From the NCBI GenBank assembly GCA_951230915.1, contig OX579638.1, positions 28,910,696-28,974,695 on the forward strand: 64,000 nt of DNA, written 5' to 3'. How positions within the stretch are numbered: the stretch's first letter is position 1; each line of letters starts with the position of its first letter. Of the stretch, positions 45,426-58,417 are shown one piece after another. The DNA comes from Antitrichia curtipendula (lineage: Eukaryota; Streptophyta; Bryopsida; Hypnales; Leucodontaceae). The notes under the pieces were generated by a model, which saw only the letters and a list, made by a program, of their open reading frames with translations, searched no databases and was not told the origin of the DNA. Both the position numbers and the translations under genes were made by a program.

Positions 45426-48400
45426 ATGGCACAGCTGGGTACTATCCCCGTTCGTCGCCCCGCGCACCTCTCACCCGCTGCGATTGACCGACTGGCCACT
45501 CAATTTCGAACTGCCACGGACTTAGACAGCGCTACCGATCTTCTCCCCGCTGTGCACCGTGATTATACCGAGGCGCTTCATAAACCGCGGGAGCTTCGGA
45601 CGTTGGTTCTCGATCGGATCGCGCATGGAGCTGCGGATGCGAGCAGGATCTTGGAGTGGCTTGGGCAGCTCATTGATAAGGCGGAGTTTCCGAAGAGGAC
45701 GTCGTCTTCGGGAGCGGAGACCCTCGCTGCGGTTGTTGACGAGTTGGTGAGGGTGGAGCTTTGCAGGGGGTACGTGGAGCGCGTTTTGCTTGTTGAGAAG
45801 TTGGTCGGGAACTTGGAAGATGCCGTGGCCGGGATCGCCATGGGGTTTGCGGAGCAGCGGTTCAAGACTGGTGGAGTGCGCGGTGACAGTGGAGAGAACT
45901 TGTTGGAGGCTCTGAACCGCCTCCAATCCGTTGCGGAAATGGTGTCGCTGTTCGGGCCGGAGGCAGGGCAGCTTGTGCGGGCTGTGGAATTGCGGCTTGA
46001 TCGCGCCGCGTCCACCATTCGTTCGGCCACTGTTGCTGAATTTAGATCGTTTCTGCAATCCATGGGCTGGCCTCCTCCTCTCACCTTGGGCGATCGTGAG
46101 TTTAGGGACGACTCTCAACGGTCGAACCCGCTTCTGGAGGCCTCTGATTCGACTTTGTCCAGGTAATTTGCGTGGTACCCGTTTAGTGGATGGCGTGGAT
46201 CAAGGATTCATAGTTTCAAATTGCCCTGTTCAATTGATCATATTGTGAAAAATCAATATTTCAGATGGGGACAAATTTTACATGACCAGAATTAGTGCAG
46301 AACATTAAATGTATTGTCCAATTAATAATATAATTGGACAAAAGAAAGTCGACATAGGATTTACTCAAAATTGCTGAACGAACATGACACTCAATTTGGG
46401 CTTCTTGGTCCGTTTGAGGTTAAACAGAATGTTAGGTTTTGTACCCGCGCTAAGGGTCTATGACATACTGCTTCGTCATTAGCCTATTTAATTGATCGAA
46501 AGAATGCCTTCTTCAATTCTATATTTTGGCACTCCCAATTTGTGTATTTTGTGCTCCCGTTGTTGTGGACACTCGTTAGGTGTATTTCGAGGATACCTAA
46601 ATTAGCTTGAATATGTATCGGTTTGTTAAATCTAGACGCCATAAAATTATCTTGGTCTTTACAGCTGTGAGTGCTCGTTATGCAGATTCAAACTTTACTT
46701 CCGAGTCTTGTCCGTTTTGCAAGCGCTACAGCAGAAGCGAGCGTTGGAACGACTCAATAAAGATTTTTCAAATAGACGGGAAAAGACTCGTGATCCTGCT
46801 GCAAATATATCTGTTGTTTATGAGCCCCTTTGGGCAATGGAAGAGCTTGTCAGCCCATTCGCTTCCCAGGCTGTGTATCACTTCAAGAAATGGGTTCAGA
46901 AGCCAGAGCTTGTGTGTGCGCTTGCGCACAGCATGTGTCAAGAGTTTGTGGATACCGTTGATGTGTTGCTGCAACCAGTGATCAGTGATGCTGGTCTTGC
47001 GGGCTATAACGCAAAAGAGGAGTGGGTGTTATGCTTCTCATTGATGGTTCAAAACTTTTTCAAATCTTCTGTGTTCCCTGGATTAGCTGAAGATGTGGAG
47101 GAAAGATCTGACGCTTCAAAACCAGCCACTTCTCTGTGGCTACACACTCTTGATCAAATTCTGGCATTTGATACTAAAATGAATTCCCTATTAGTGCAGG
47201 ATACTGGTGTTGTCCAGTTCAGGTCGGGTGTTGATTCCATCATACAGTATGGAATAATTGAGAAGTCGAAGAAAGGACTCGGTGTTGTCCACATATTTGC
47301 CGAACGACCTCATTGGCTTGATGTATGGGCACATGTTGAGTATGCCGACGCATGGGAGAAGTTGATGGGGTTTTTAGATACGGAAGAGGCTTGGCTTGTG
47401 AAAGGAAGCAACCGGACAATGCCTGAGAAGAGGATTTCTTCTGGAGTGACTGCGGTTTTGGCAGCCATGTGGTCTGTTATTGATAGATGTCGTACATTAC
47501 CTGAAGTTAAATTTCGGCTGGCCTTTGTCCGAAAGGGAGCTATCCCCATTGCTGAGAAGTATCATGATGAGCTCCTTTGGAGATGCGATCAGATTGGAGG
47601 CTTTGCAGGTCGTACCACTGATATGGATTACCGTAAATTTGCCAACTGTATTAATGCTGCACGACATTGTGAATATAAACTGCAGGTACCACATTTCGAC
47701 CTTAGTGTATATGTGGAGATTATTTTCATGTGAAGGCTTAATTAACAGCATAATTTTCAACACATGGTCTCTCCCTCCTGCCATTGTTGAGAGGAGCAAT
47801 ACTAATACGATCGCTTTCGCTGTTGCGACTTGGTTCTTGCAGTGGCGAAGTCATTGAATGACTGCTTCTTGGATTGCTGGTATTTTGGTTCAATGAAAAT
47901 TCATAGTTGAGTAAATTTCATAATAAACATTTTGAGGAGGTTAGCAAAGTAATTATCGCTTTCTCTGCAAATGAAGAACTGTTTTTGATGTGTTCTGCAG
48001 GAATGGTCAGAGGATTATTTCTTTATGGAGCTTCGCTTGGAAGATATTTGCCAAAATATTGAATACGGTGTTGAGTTTGATGTGGATGGTGAAGATTCAA
48101 AAGACATTGGAATCTCTGGTCTTGAAGGAACTATTTTTGATGACGTGATCAGCCTCTATGCTGGCTTCAGAGAAGATCGGATTGTCAATCTTTTATCCGT
48201 TTTCACAGGGAAGTTTGAAAGGCTTAGCAAGAGCTATGGTGACAGCATGGCATTTTGGCTTGCTGATGGTTCTGAATCAGTTGAAGGTGAGTCATTTTCA
48301 ATTTCCTTCTGTCCTTTTGCTATATCTTTGTTTTATGGGATGCATTTGCTATCCATAGTCTCTAGGAAAACTTCACTCCATTTCGCGATTTCTGATCAAG

Positions 48401-48955
48401 AGTGACATGTTACAATCGAGATTATGACCCTTTGATGTCTCAGTTCCTCTGCAACTGGGTTGGTGTACTGAAGTTCAATACCTTGCGGAAGGTAACTAAG
48501 CCGTTTTGTGAATTGAAGACTATCGCAGTCCATCTTTTAAGACTAGTATTGTGGACTACGGGTGTGATGCAGGCATTCCAGATAGACACGCTTCTCAGGA
48601 TTCATCCGGTGCACTTGTGGACGATAAAATTACTTCTGTCGACAAACCAAGCAGCGTGTCTAGTGCTCTTGTGGAGGCACTCTTCATGCTTCAGCAGGAT
48701 TTAAAAGTACTAAGCGACTCCTTGCAGGAAGAGGACTTCACAAAATTTTGCTGGAACCTGATGATGAAATTGGATGAAGTGTTTGTGAATACGTTACTTC
48801 CGTCGAGCAGACGGTTCGCCAGAAGTGGTACGCAGCAGCTCATGGTTGATGCAACCGCCCTCTTTCAAGTCTTCCAGCCCTATTATGTACGCCCTGCAGG
48901 TATGTTCAAGGGATTGACAGGTGCAATTAAGGAAGCTCGCCGAACTGTAAAATAA
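45426..48955 (+). CDS. MAG2: MAG2/RINT1-type ER-Golgi tethering factor
   Basis: Four exons, 45426-46162, 46686-47685, 48001-48286 and 48573-48955, join in frame to 801 residues ending at TAA 48,953-48,955. All introns are GT-AG (AGGTAATT, CAGGTACC, AAGGTGAGT donors). RINT1/Tip20/MAG2 proteins are subunits of the Dsl1/NRZ complex that tethers Golgi-derived vesicles at the ER; in Arabidopsis MAG2 affects storage-protein export. The N-terminus has helical heptad-like stretches. From about residue 247 (LSVLQALQQKRALERLNKD) to the end is the RINT1/TIP20 domain, with typical words VYEPLWAMEELVSPFASQAV, HWLDVWAHVEYADAWEKLM and EWSEDYFFMELR. The ATG at 45,426 is the first in frame. Exon 4 could be spliced again near 48,900, but the open frame through to TAA reads well. 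Confidence 0.93.
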
Positions 48956-50740
48956 TTCCACTTCGCCCTACTTTTTCCAGGGCTTGGCACCTAACGCTTG
49001 GCAAATAAGGTATTGGGTTTGTATAATAAAACGGTTTGGTGTATATCAACTTCCTTTGTCGTGTGCGGAATAATCTTCTGGTGTTTGCTTTGTCTGGTTC
49101 ATGCTCTTTGTTTCAGCTTTCTATATTGGCCATGAAGGTAGGATTTGGGGAATGAACTCCGTTATGGACGTTTATTAACTTCATTTTAGAGATTGTGTTC
49201 TGTTTGATAACGAACTGGCAGACGATACCCTTTGAGGAATCCCTTTGAGGAATCCCTAGCTGGTGGATTGTCTAAGATGAAGCTCGAATTTTTCAAAGGC
49301 CTGGTGGTTGTGGAAGAGATGGCTTCAATATTGTCGACTAACACCCACGTTTTTCACTGTTGTCATGGAGTGTTGACTGGCGACAGAGTCATCTCCTAGA
49401 CCAGTCCGGAATGCTTCGTTAGTTGTTTTTGGAACTGGAAGTTGAAACACCTCTCGCTGCAGTCAAAAAACCACTCATTCCAATCCTCTTTTCAATTTTG
49501 ACCTTCAGTAGAGTAAATTCATTTCTCACCCCCATTTTTCGACTTGCGTATTAGTTCTGAAGTTAATAATGCTGAATGTCCATTTAAAAAATATCATAAT
49601 TGGTAAATCGATGGAATACACTTTACCTTGCTTGACTGTTTGACGCTATGAATCAAATTAATTCATTGAGATGTACAACAGAAGCTATGGAGGTCAAAAG
49701 ATCGAAATTAAATCCCTTTTATTTAGTATTTTCACATAAGCCTCTTGGAAAATAGTATCTGTGATGATTCATCGGTGTATTATGTTGCATCATCTTTAAC
49801 CCCTAATGCACGGAGCAGCCAAGAAGTGAACAACAGGACATAGCTGATTTTTATCTTGTAGGAATTAAAAACGAAGATGCACAAAATTGTGCTGTCTAAA
49901 GAGAAGTGCACGTGCAACTGCTATAATCTATTGATCTACTGACTCTAAAGCTTGTTACAAATCTTTGTTTGAAATTGACTACCGGCACCTAAGTACCAGA
50001 TCCTGCAGTCAGTCAAAAATCAAAACAGAAATTCTAAATATTATCCATTCTTAGAGAATACCTTTGAAAACACTGAAAACTCTCATTTCAGCCAATGAAC
50101 TCCCCTCCTTCAGGAATTCATCAAATTTAGCATTAGAGTTGCACATCATGAGATGACATAAACAGGTGAATCTCAACAATACATTATAAGTACAATCCGG
50201 TTTGTAATTGATGTCTTGGTTGTTAAGTGTGTTTCCCGATGAGCCCTTCTGAGATTTACATAGTTTGTAAGATTGCACGTCCTTTTCAAAGACACGGATT
50301 ACCAAATTTCATGTAGCCACATTTTCACATGTTCAATGTTTTTTGCCTTTCACTCACTTGAGGTATTCAATTGACATGCGATGGGCGAAAATTGTATGAA
50401 AACTCATCCCGTAAACTCAGGCTTTCAGAGAGCAGTTCAAACGTTCAAACCACCTTTCATCCTTCCGGAGACATTGAATGGCGCGGGGAGATACTACAGT
50501 AGTACTGTAGTGATATACAGATTCATTCATCCATCGCCATTGTGTGTAACTCTGGCTATGAGGGACTGTGGGAGCAGCTTCACGAGTTCGTCTTCAATTT
50601 GCAATGCCTAAATTTGGCTCTGCGAGTTTTACCTGAAATCTGTCAAGGGTCGTACGATTCATCACCGCCCCAGCGATGAATTCCCAGTAGAACGAAAGAA
50701 ACTGTTTTGAAGTTTGGTTGTGTGGAATTGCGCATTTTCG
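48956..50740. other. Intergenic region between MAG2 and the AprA-like gene
   Basis: It contains the 3' untranslated region of MAG2 (AATAAAAC at about 49,024 could serve as a polyadenylation signal), a 16-bp tandem TTTGAGGAATCCC duplication near 49,231-49,258, and the probable promoter and leader of the next gene (about 50,380-50,740, more GC-balanced). No other gene is seen. Confidence 0.5.
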
Positions 50741-53700
50741 ATGGAGCTACGAATTGGAAGAAGACGCTTGTGGCAGTGGCAGCTCTTCTCTGTCTCTGTC
50801 TGTGTGTTGCTGCTGTTGCCGGTGCCGTTTTCATTTGTGTGTTGCACTCCTTTGGACGACTACGTCTCCAAGCCGGACGCCCATTATGGGTAAGTCTTGC
50901 ATCCCTAGACAGTCTAATTCTTGATGCGCATGCTGTAGAGGTCATTTAACTGCTTGGAATGGGAGCTTTTGGCAGATGGTACGACACTGGGGCGCGGTTG
51001 AAGGGGAGGTTCGTCACGGGGTCGTGGAACGGTGTGGTGCTTAACATGACGAGCCAGGAGTGGTTGTCGTCGTCCGAAGTGGACCGCTCCCTCTGGACGC
51101 ACCATCTTGTCATTGTGGTAGGAGCCTCCAAGACCTTTCGTACAACGTCGTTCTTGTCCATACCGAATAGCTTCATTGTCTGAAAATCGATCTATCGATG
51201 CTGTCAATGCTTCTTCGTTGGTTCATAGCACCAATTTCTACGCCACGTTGATGCTTGTGTCAATGTTGGGCGGGAATCAGAACGGTTCTTAACTCATATC
51301 CAGCTTCACTAACATGCGCGCATCTTCATAGCAGTTCATAAAAGTGTATTTTTCACCTAATTGCAGACCTTTGCAATTACACTTATATCCAGCAGCTCTA
51401 TTGCATTTTTAGTTTTTTGCTGGGATGGATCCTAGACTTTAGTTGAGGCTACCAATTTTGCATAATGATTTTTTATTTGGGTAGCTACAGTACAATTTCA
51501 AGTGACAACCATTCTTTTGTCTGGAAACAACATCGCCTGTTACGGGGAAATTGGTGCTATGAACAATTTGGTTGAGGCTCCCAATTTCTTTCTAACAGGC
51601 GATGTTGTTTTCAGAGTAAAGAGTAGTTCTTATCAGCAACTCACAATTCATGTAAGTGAATGTATTTGCACCAAGTCATGGGTATGTGCAAGTGCAGATT
51701 CACCATATGATCCACTATTGAAGATGGCTGTGAGAAGCACTCGTTTTCCTCACAACTCTGGGTATTTTCCATTGTGGATAAACTGAAAAGATAGTAGTGA
51801 GCTATAGTTATTTCCTTTTGAAGAGCAAAAGAAGTAGTTGCATGGCGAGAAAGCTATGTACGATTGTGGTGATGATAGATTATGTGAACAGACACCGAAG
51901 AGGGTTGTCTACGAGACCGCGTTTCTGCTCATCGGCGGAGGGCGTAACGGCGGTGATCTCCCTAAGGCGACAGACGAACTTGTGCTGCTTGCTGCTGCGT
52001 GAGTACCACCTACAGCGTTTATTTTATTTAATGTATGATGCATTATATTTGTAGATTTATTGCTAATGCAGACACCATGTATTATTGTATCTCTGGATGA
52101 ATAAGATTGGAACATCATGTAGCAAAATAGTAAAAAATTCAAACTTCCAAGCCGTTTGTTTGTTAACTCACTATTCACTCACATGCTTCTCTTTCCTCTC
52201 CATGACTATCCTTAAGCTAATTAAACCAAGCATTCTATTTAACCCAAAAAAAGAATGGATCATTTTCTGTATGGCATGCTATTTTGGTGGCACGTTTAAT
52301 CATGGACAGCACTAAATAGAACGAACGGTGTGCTTCCCAGCCTGTTGTGAGGAGGAGTGTGTAGAGTTTAGTGGTATGAAGAGGGGTTTTATGGCGTGAT
52401 CGCTGTGAGTGTCGTTGTTTTCGGGGGTCCAACTCGTTGATTTCTCAGATTGGCAGTGAAGACACAGACATTGGCAGCGGTCGTGTTTCAGGTTCCAAAT
52501 CAGCCTTTGCGCTTTGAAAGCGACAAACTTCACTCCCAGAGATCTGAAGACGACATTATTGCATGTGAGCCTTGGAGTTCTCCCTTTTCAGGCTCGGAAT
52601 TCTCTGATGTACACACTGTTTGCCTAAACTCTGAAAATCAATACTTATAATTTATTAATCTCATTTGCTGTTATTTCTGTATGCAGTTTGATTTACATGT
52701 CGTACCTGAGTAAATGTCAATATATGCATCGTTTCCACAGATACATGGGCACATTTTTTCGAGGATACCAGGAGGGTGGAATGGCCCGCCCACATTCCCA
52801 TGACAAAGGCAACCATTCGTGCTTTGGATACAGTACAAGCCTATGCCTCTGGTCAGCTGAATCTGCAGGTTGTTCTTCAATACTTTCTGCAAAGAGATCA
52901 TAACTGTTTGCAATTGCTGTACATAACAGCTCTCCTGTTGGATATTTTCAGTGGCCTTGTGCTTTATTTCATATCCCAAGTTGCGGGTTTTGACCTAAAT
53001 TCTGACTAAAACCCTAACCTTAATACAGACTTGTGGGTCTCATTGTGTCTTCTGGGGTCCGAATTTTTGTTGTGGAGGAATCATTGCCAATATGGAACTG
53101 CTAGCAACTTCAAGAATTTTTCACTTCTTACAATTTTTCTTCAGTATTTCGCAATTGATGATCTCATATGCTCTACTAATTCTTTTGACCGACAGGTGGT
53201 GTCATTTGTTGTTGGAGGTGCCAGTAAGCGAGGCTGGACGACTTGGTTAACAGGTGCCGTAGATAAGGTATTAACATGACTGCATTAAGCCCTACCAACT
53301 GTAACGCCACTCTCAGCAGTTTCTAACCTAAACCCGGACAAATGCAATGTCGCTAGGTTTTCTAGTACACCTTTGAGGGTTTGGTTTTCTACCAGTACTT
53401 GATATGTATCCCAGTGGCGTCTTGGTCTTCAATTAAGGTATTTCTGATACTTCTCAGTTAGTTTAGGACTGCGATTAGTTTTACCTTTGGCAACTCTTTT
53501 TCACATCTTTGCAAATGTTATCTTCTATTTTCTGGATGGACGTGTTGTCTATTTTCAGCTGCATTAGTATCTATGCTACCGCCTGCCAGCTAAATTTGGG
53601 AATTTCTGTTCAGTGGCTCAGCAAGTGACAGTATTATTCAGTTGCATTGACAGTAGTTTTGAAAAACTTGGGGAAGTAATATCTTTCAGCTTGTGATGCT

Positions 53701-56356
53701 AACTAAACGTTGACATAAATATCGTAGCTGCTTGGGTGTGTGTACAGCGTGTGGTGGGAATTGTCCCCATGGTCATGGATTTGCTGAACTCTGTAAAGAA
53801 CCTGCACCACTTTTATCGCTCACTGGGCGGCTGGCCAGTATCCTTTGAGCCTTACTATTCATCGAATGTGACTGCCAATCTCGACACAACTGAATTTAAC
53901 AAACTCATGGTGAGTACGCATTTTTGTAGACTAGCCACGTGCTGGGAAACTTGAAACGGTAGGGGCTTGCTCTGTCTATGAAGGAGGATTACGAGGTGCA
54001 AAGTCTTTCTATTGTTTCTAGTTTGTTCACTCCCACATGACAAAACGTAATCTACGCATGTTGGCAGGCAATTGTGGATCCTTACGTATATATTAGTCGC
54101 CTCACTATGCCAAAGCTTATCATCACCTCTTCAAATGACGAGTTTTTCCTAGTTGACGACAGGTACCTCGAGAATCCATTGTCCTCTTGTACTTGCATTC
54201 TTTTTAGTACCCCTCACGATTAGGTTGTCTGCTCCAGAGTTGCTGGAGCATTTTTCCAGTTTGGAATTTCCGTATCTTGGGGTATCTTTTTTAGTTTTGC
54301 TCGGCAGTGTGGAATGAATGCCTTTGGAAATTCGTTGCATATGAAAAAGGAGTATCTTTGGGTTCCTTTTGAAATCGCAGTACGCGTTTTTTGGTTAATA
54401 TCTCCTCACCAAGGCCTGGAAAATGTGCCCATATACACTGATTTGTCAGTGGGTATCTAAGTGCAACCCTCTGCTCGCTTTCGCAGCGTGTTTTTCTGGA
54501 ACGAATTAGAAGGTGAGAAGCACCACTTGGTTTTGCCCAACAGTGAACACAGTCTCACCACAGGCTTGCCGAAGGTAACGGCAGTCATCATAATGACCCC
54601 CCTGCATTAGATTTACAAGATTTTAATGGTAATAGGCATTAGATTCGTGCATTAGATTCTAATGGCAACTTATTGTTAAGTTAATGTTATTATAATGCAA
54701 ACAACGGTGTTAACTTGATAGTATTGCCTTTGGCATCAACTTGATATTATACTAGCAACTATTTAGTTAGCATTTATGTCAACATTAAATTGACATTAAC
54801 TTAACATTATTTAATTTTGATCTGATACACCATTAGATCAACATATATTTACCATTTATAACTCTGTGAATCTAATAGGGATTCTTTTTGAGATATCGTG
54901 TATCTCCTTAGTTTGCGTCCGATCCTAGAACAACTCGTGAACTATGTCAATTGAGTTTGCAATGGCCAAGACTTCAGTAATGTTCTTCATACTGAAGGTT
55001 GAAATTCACGATGTAAGCAGTGACTAGAATAACAATGTGGGCACTCAAAGACCGAGGGTTGAAAGAACGCTAACTAATAAGCAAGGCAAAGCATGTGCTG
55101 CCGGGTTTTCTTCCGAATGGAGGGAACCACTCCTGTGATAAGGCTCTGAAATGGTGTGTTGTGACTGCAGCTCTTGGCAGCCACTGAAGCTTTCCACTTA
55201 AGTATAGCAATGGACAGATGGCGCATCAAACATGCTGGCGGAGACCAACGCGTGACTTCTCGGCCCAGGTGTTGGTGGACCTTCGACAGAACGACTGGAA
55301 ACTTTGTTGTGAATGCATCGGAGCAACCACTCAAAGCCATCCTGTGGTACGCTTATTCCATCCCCAGTAGCGGGAGACGGGACTTTCGGTGGTTTACAGC
55401 AGATTTTGGAAACTGGTATGCAGATCTCTTTCTTGCTCGGGTATCAAAATGGATACTTTTATGTTAAATACCATGGGTAGTATCTGATGTATAAGAAGTT
55501 TTAGACCAAGTCAATGCCTAGAAATAATGTAAGTCAAATGTCAAGCACCTATTGAGCTACAAATAGAGCTTCTCATCCTAAGTTGTTGATAGAAAACTGT
55601 TTAGAATCAATGAAAATGCTTAAAATCCTCTTTGAAAGTTCAAAACGAACTAAAAATCACAAATTTTGATTGATTTCTTTAAATGACCATTGAAGTGATT
55701 TTGATCATTGTTGGAGGGGCAAAGAGCAACGACCCTTTGATGCTGTGGATCTAATAAATAAAAACTCGAAATGAATTAATTTTGAGTTGTACTATGTTCT
55801 GGATGACTGCTCTCACCATAGCAGTGAATCTTCGTGGAGTCACTGGGCCTTGTTTTTCAGTTCTAACATTCGAGCGATTGTGTTTCTCAGTTCTACTTTC
55901 ATTGTGGCTGGAATGTGCTTTCAACCGATTCTCTTCCGACCTCACAAGCTCAGTACTAGTGCATTCAGCACAAACAGCAGTGCAACTTACTCGTGTGCTG
56001 CCACCGCGGCCTTGCCAAAGGTGAGTCAGAATTCAATCATCTGTGAATTTGAGTGAACAGGGAACGCTCTGCAGAAGAAACATACACACATGCATGTAGT
56101 AAAATTGTTTTGAGATGAATTAGAAACTCTTCGTACCCGTTTGTGCTTGATTTGGTTCGTTTCCCATAACTGCCTTGCTCTGAAGCAACTCACTCCGTTT
56201 TTTCAGGAGGGGTTTGGTGCATACTTTGTGGAGTTGAGGTTCAGAGGTCCCCAATTGTCATCGCCATTCATTGTCACCACGGACGCTGTCATTGCCCCAG
56301 ACGATTACCCTTTTCCAGATTGTCATGGAGTCCAGTGCTATGGTACTTTGGTGTAA
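50741..56356 (+). CDS. Secreted PhoPQ-related / AprA-like protein (alpha/beta-hydrolase type)
   Basis: Twelve exons: 50741-50889, 50976-51117, 51892-51998, 52449-52564, 52741-52868, 53196-53267, 53748-53909, 54068-54162, 54487-54574, 55171-55415, 55891-56020 and 56207-56356. They give 527 residues. The family comprises bacterial PhoPQ-activated pathogenicity-related proteins and Dictyostelium AprA, a secreted proliferation repressor; the plant role is unknown to me. Residues 1-35 form a signal peptide (arginines, then VCVLLLLPVPFSFVCC). TPLDDYVSKPDAHYGW follows, the family's opening words. The nucleophile motif is GGASKRGWTTWLTG (Ser224), Asp316 lies in TSSNDEFF and His345 in NSEHSL, so a full Ser-Asp-His triad is visible. 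Most phases match exactly. Donor GTTGTT after exon 5 is weak, and exon 11 has two in-frame acceptors 30 bases apart (55,861 or 55,891). Confidence 0.92.
51523..51612. repeat. 20-bp inverted repeat in intron 2 of the AprA-like gene
   Basis: GGAAACAACATCGCCTGTTA (51,523-51,542) pairs with TAACAGGCGATGTTGTTTTC (51,593-51,612) with one mismatch, giving a stable stem around a 50-base loop. It lies inside a 774-base intron. An open frame across it (51,502-51,786) lacks family resemblance. Confidence 0.75.
54600..54860. mobile_element. MITE-like inverted repeat in intron 9 of the AprA-like gene
   Basis: ATTGTTAAGTTAATGTTATT (about 54,673) pairs with AATAATGTTAAGTTAATGTC read on minus (about 54,790-54,815), and outer words TAATGG / CCATTA extend the match. 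The rest of the intron is not palindromic. About 250 bp, AT-rich, non-coding; the exact ends are uncertain. Confidence 0.5.
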
Positions 56357-57001
56357 TCCACGGCGGCGTGAGAGTTGGAGAATTTTTGAGCTTTTTTCTG
56401 AAAAGTAATGTAGTTAGAGCCAACAGTAGTTAGGTGGCCATTAGTTACACTTTTGTAAATGCGTAAACCTCTCTTAGTGCATAGTCTTGGCACCATATAC
56501 TAAAATAGTTTTTTTCTTGTACTTACTTTAACCCTTTAACGCCTCAATCCTTTTTCAAATTTTGGTACATTTTTGCCTATATCTTTGTACAGAAATATCA
56601 TTTATCCCAATTTCATGAAATTGGGCATTAAAGAAGGTTGTCTTTTCAAGATTCAAGTGTTACAATGGATTCAAGTGTTACAATGGATGAATGAGAAGTT
56701 AGTTGGATGAAATAGTGCATGTAAGTCCTTTGTTCATCATTCAAAAAGTGGACATTGACACATTTAAGGGTTAATAAGAGGTGATGGACATGAAACATTG
56801 AATATCATAAATGAACTAGCATCTATGCTTTTCCTATACCAATATTTTATACAATAGAAGATTGATTTGATCCAGTTATAGTATTGAAACTAAATTTGCT
56901 ACATATTATCAATCAATGACCATTCTTGTATTCCTTGATTGTATCTTTGAATTCATCATTAAGGAATTCATTCTAATGGATATGATTATTATAATGCAAG
57001 T
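56357..57001. other. 3' flank of the AprA-like gene, no gene seen
   Basis: AT-rich DNA. CAAGTGTTACAATGGATT is tandemly duplicated near 56,657-56,690. No other feature. Confidence 0.5.
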
Positions 57002-57131
57002 AAGGTAGGTTCATAAAGTGAGTGGGTTCTAAATGCATCCCCTATTTTAGGAATTAGTGAAATATCTTTGATTATCATTGATGAAGTAGATATTCTTACA
57101 AGGAATGATGATTTATAAACCTCCTACCTTC
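57002..57131. mobile_element. Short MITE with AAGGTAGG ends
   Basis: AAGGTAGGTTCATAAA (57,002 on) and TTTATAAACCTCCTACCTT (ending 57,131) form an imperfect terminal inverted repeat. It is the smallest member (130 bp) of the family seen at 23,288 and 26,117. Confidence 0.7.
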
Positions 57132-57658
57132 TTTTCCAACCATCGTAGAATCATATTTTGAGTTGATTCTTGCTATGACTAGTATTTATCACTTTGGCAA
57201 TTTCCAAAACAATGTTTTTTCCTATATTTTTGACATTTGTTATATTTTCGTACTTGACTTGTAAAGAATAGGAATGTGGTAATCCACATTGATGGCTAGC
57301 ATCAGTAGAGAAGTAGGGATAGGTGTATATTGTAACAAGATTTGGTCATATTGGTCATAGACATGAATTTTTGAGGGCGGTTTTGATTTTTGAATAGAAG
57401 TGAACTATCCCGTAATCATTTCTTGAGTTTTATTTTTTTAATTATATTTTAATTGAACTTTCAATCCAACAAGATTTATGAATCCTGTATTAAAAAAAAT
57501 GTTGAACAATGAAGAAGCTTGAATACTTCAAATTTTTATAATTTAGCAAATGGGTCAAAAATACTTATCTTATTTTATTTTATTAATTAAATTTTAACCA
57601 GTGAATAAATGAATTTCTAAAGTAATAGATAAGTTTTTTTAAGTTTTTAAGTTTAAAA

Positions 57659-58417
57659 AAAAAATAAGCCTCTAAAGGACCAAACAATATTTTTTGACAA
57701 CATAGAAATTTTGGGCAGCTCACTAAAAATAGAATTTTCATTATTTTTCTTTGAAATTTTTGTAAAACATGTAGATAAAGAGTGGCTTTGAGGCGCAACA
57801 ATTTTCATAACTTTTGACTACATGGTTAAAAAGTTATTGTATGATATGTAGTTTCCATTGGAGCTAGGGTAACTTATAAAATTTACTCTTTTAAGCATGA
57901 ATATGTATTTCCAACTATTTTTTGTTCAAATTTTAATATGTATTCCCAACTTATTTCTTTAATGTATATGAAGAGTCACAAGTTGTAGGACCTACACATA
58001 TGGGGTAAAAAGTTTGAAAGATGAAATCTGACCAATTAGGAAGAGTTAAAAAATGCTTCTTTTTTTAACCCAAGCATCATGATTTTGCAATTGGTAAGGC
58101 TTCTTATTTTGAAATTTTAGGAGGATATACTCTAATAAGTTACTAAAGGATCTTATGGTTGGATTCGTTAAGAAATAAATATAGATTAAGATTTTAGCTT
58201 TGCTTTGGAGGCAAGTATTTTAAAGGAGTTTTGAGCCTCTACACATTAAAGACTGACTTTAAAGGTTAACTAATTAGTGTGCCTCAAAAAACAATTCAAC
58301 TAATCTAATTTCATATCTTCAAAAAAAATTTAAGAAAAATCATGTCCAAAATTGAAATCACACAAGCCTACTTGAAATCCTAAGAGTCCCTCGCATGGAC
58401 TTTGGGACTTTAGGAGT
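57659..58417. mobile_element. TTAA-family element, degraded ends
   Basis: The left end AATAAGCCTCTAAAGGACC and the right end GGGACTTTAGGAGTTAA (to 58,417) are diverged forms of the CCCCTAAAGTCCCA ends of the 26,871 copy. The interior words GGGCAGCTC and AAATTTTTGTAAAACATG match the 43,075 relic. No transposase frame. Confidence 0.6.

Noticed and set aside
45522..46118. Minus-strand frames opposite MAG2 exon 1
   Set aside because: Shadows of the real exon, which has matching splice sites and family words.
51502..51786. Open frame inside intron 2 of the AprA-like gene
   Set aside because: The spliced gene skips it in perfect phase, and it contains an inverted repeat rather than a domain.
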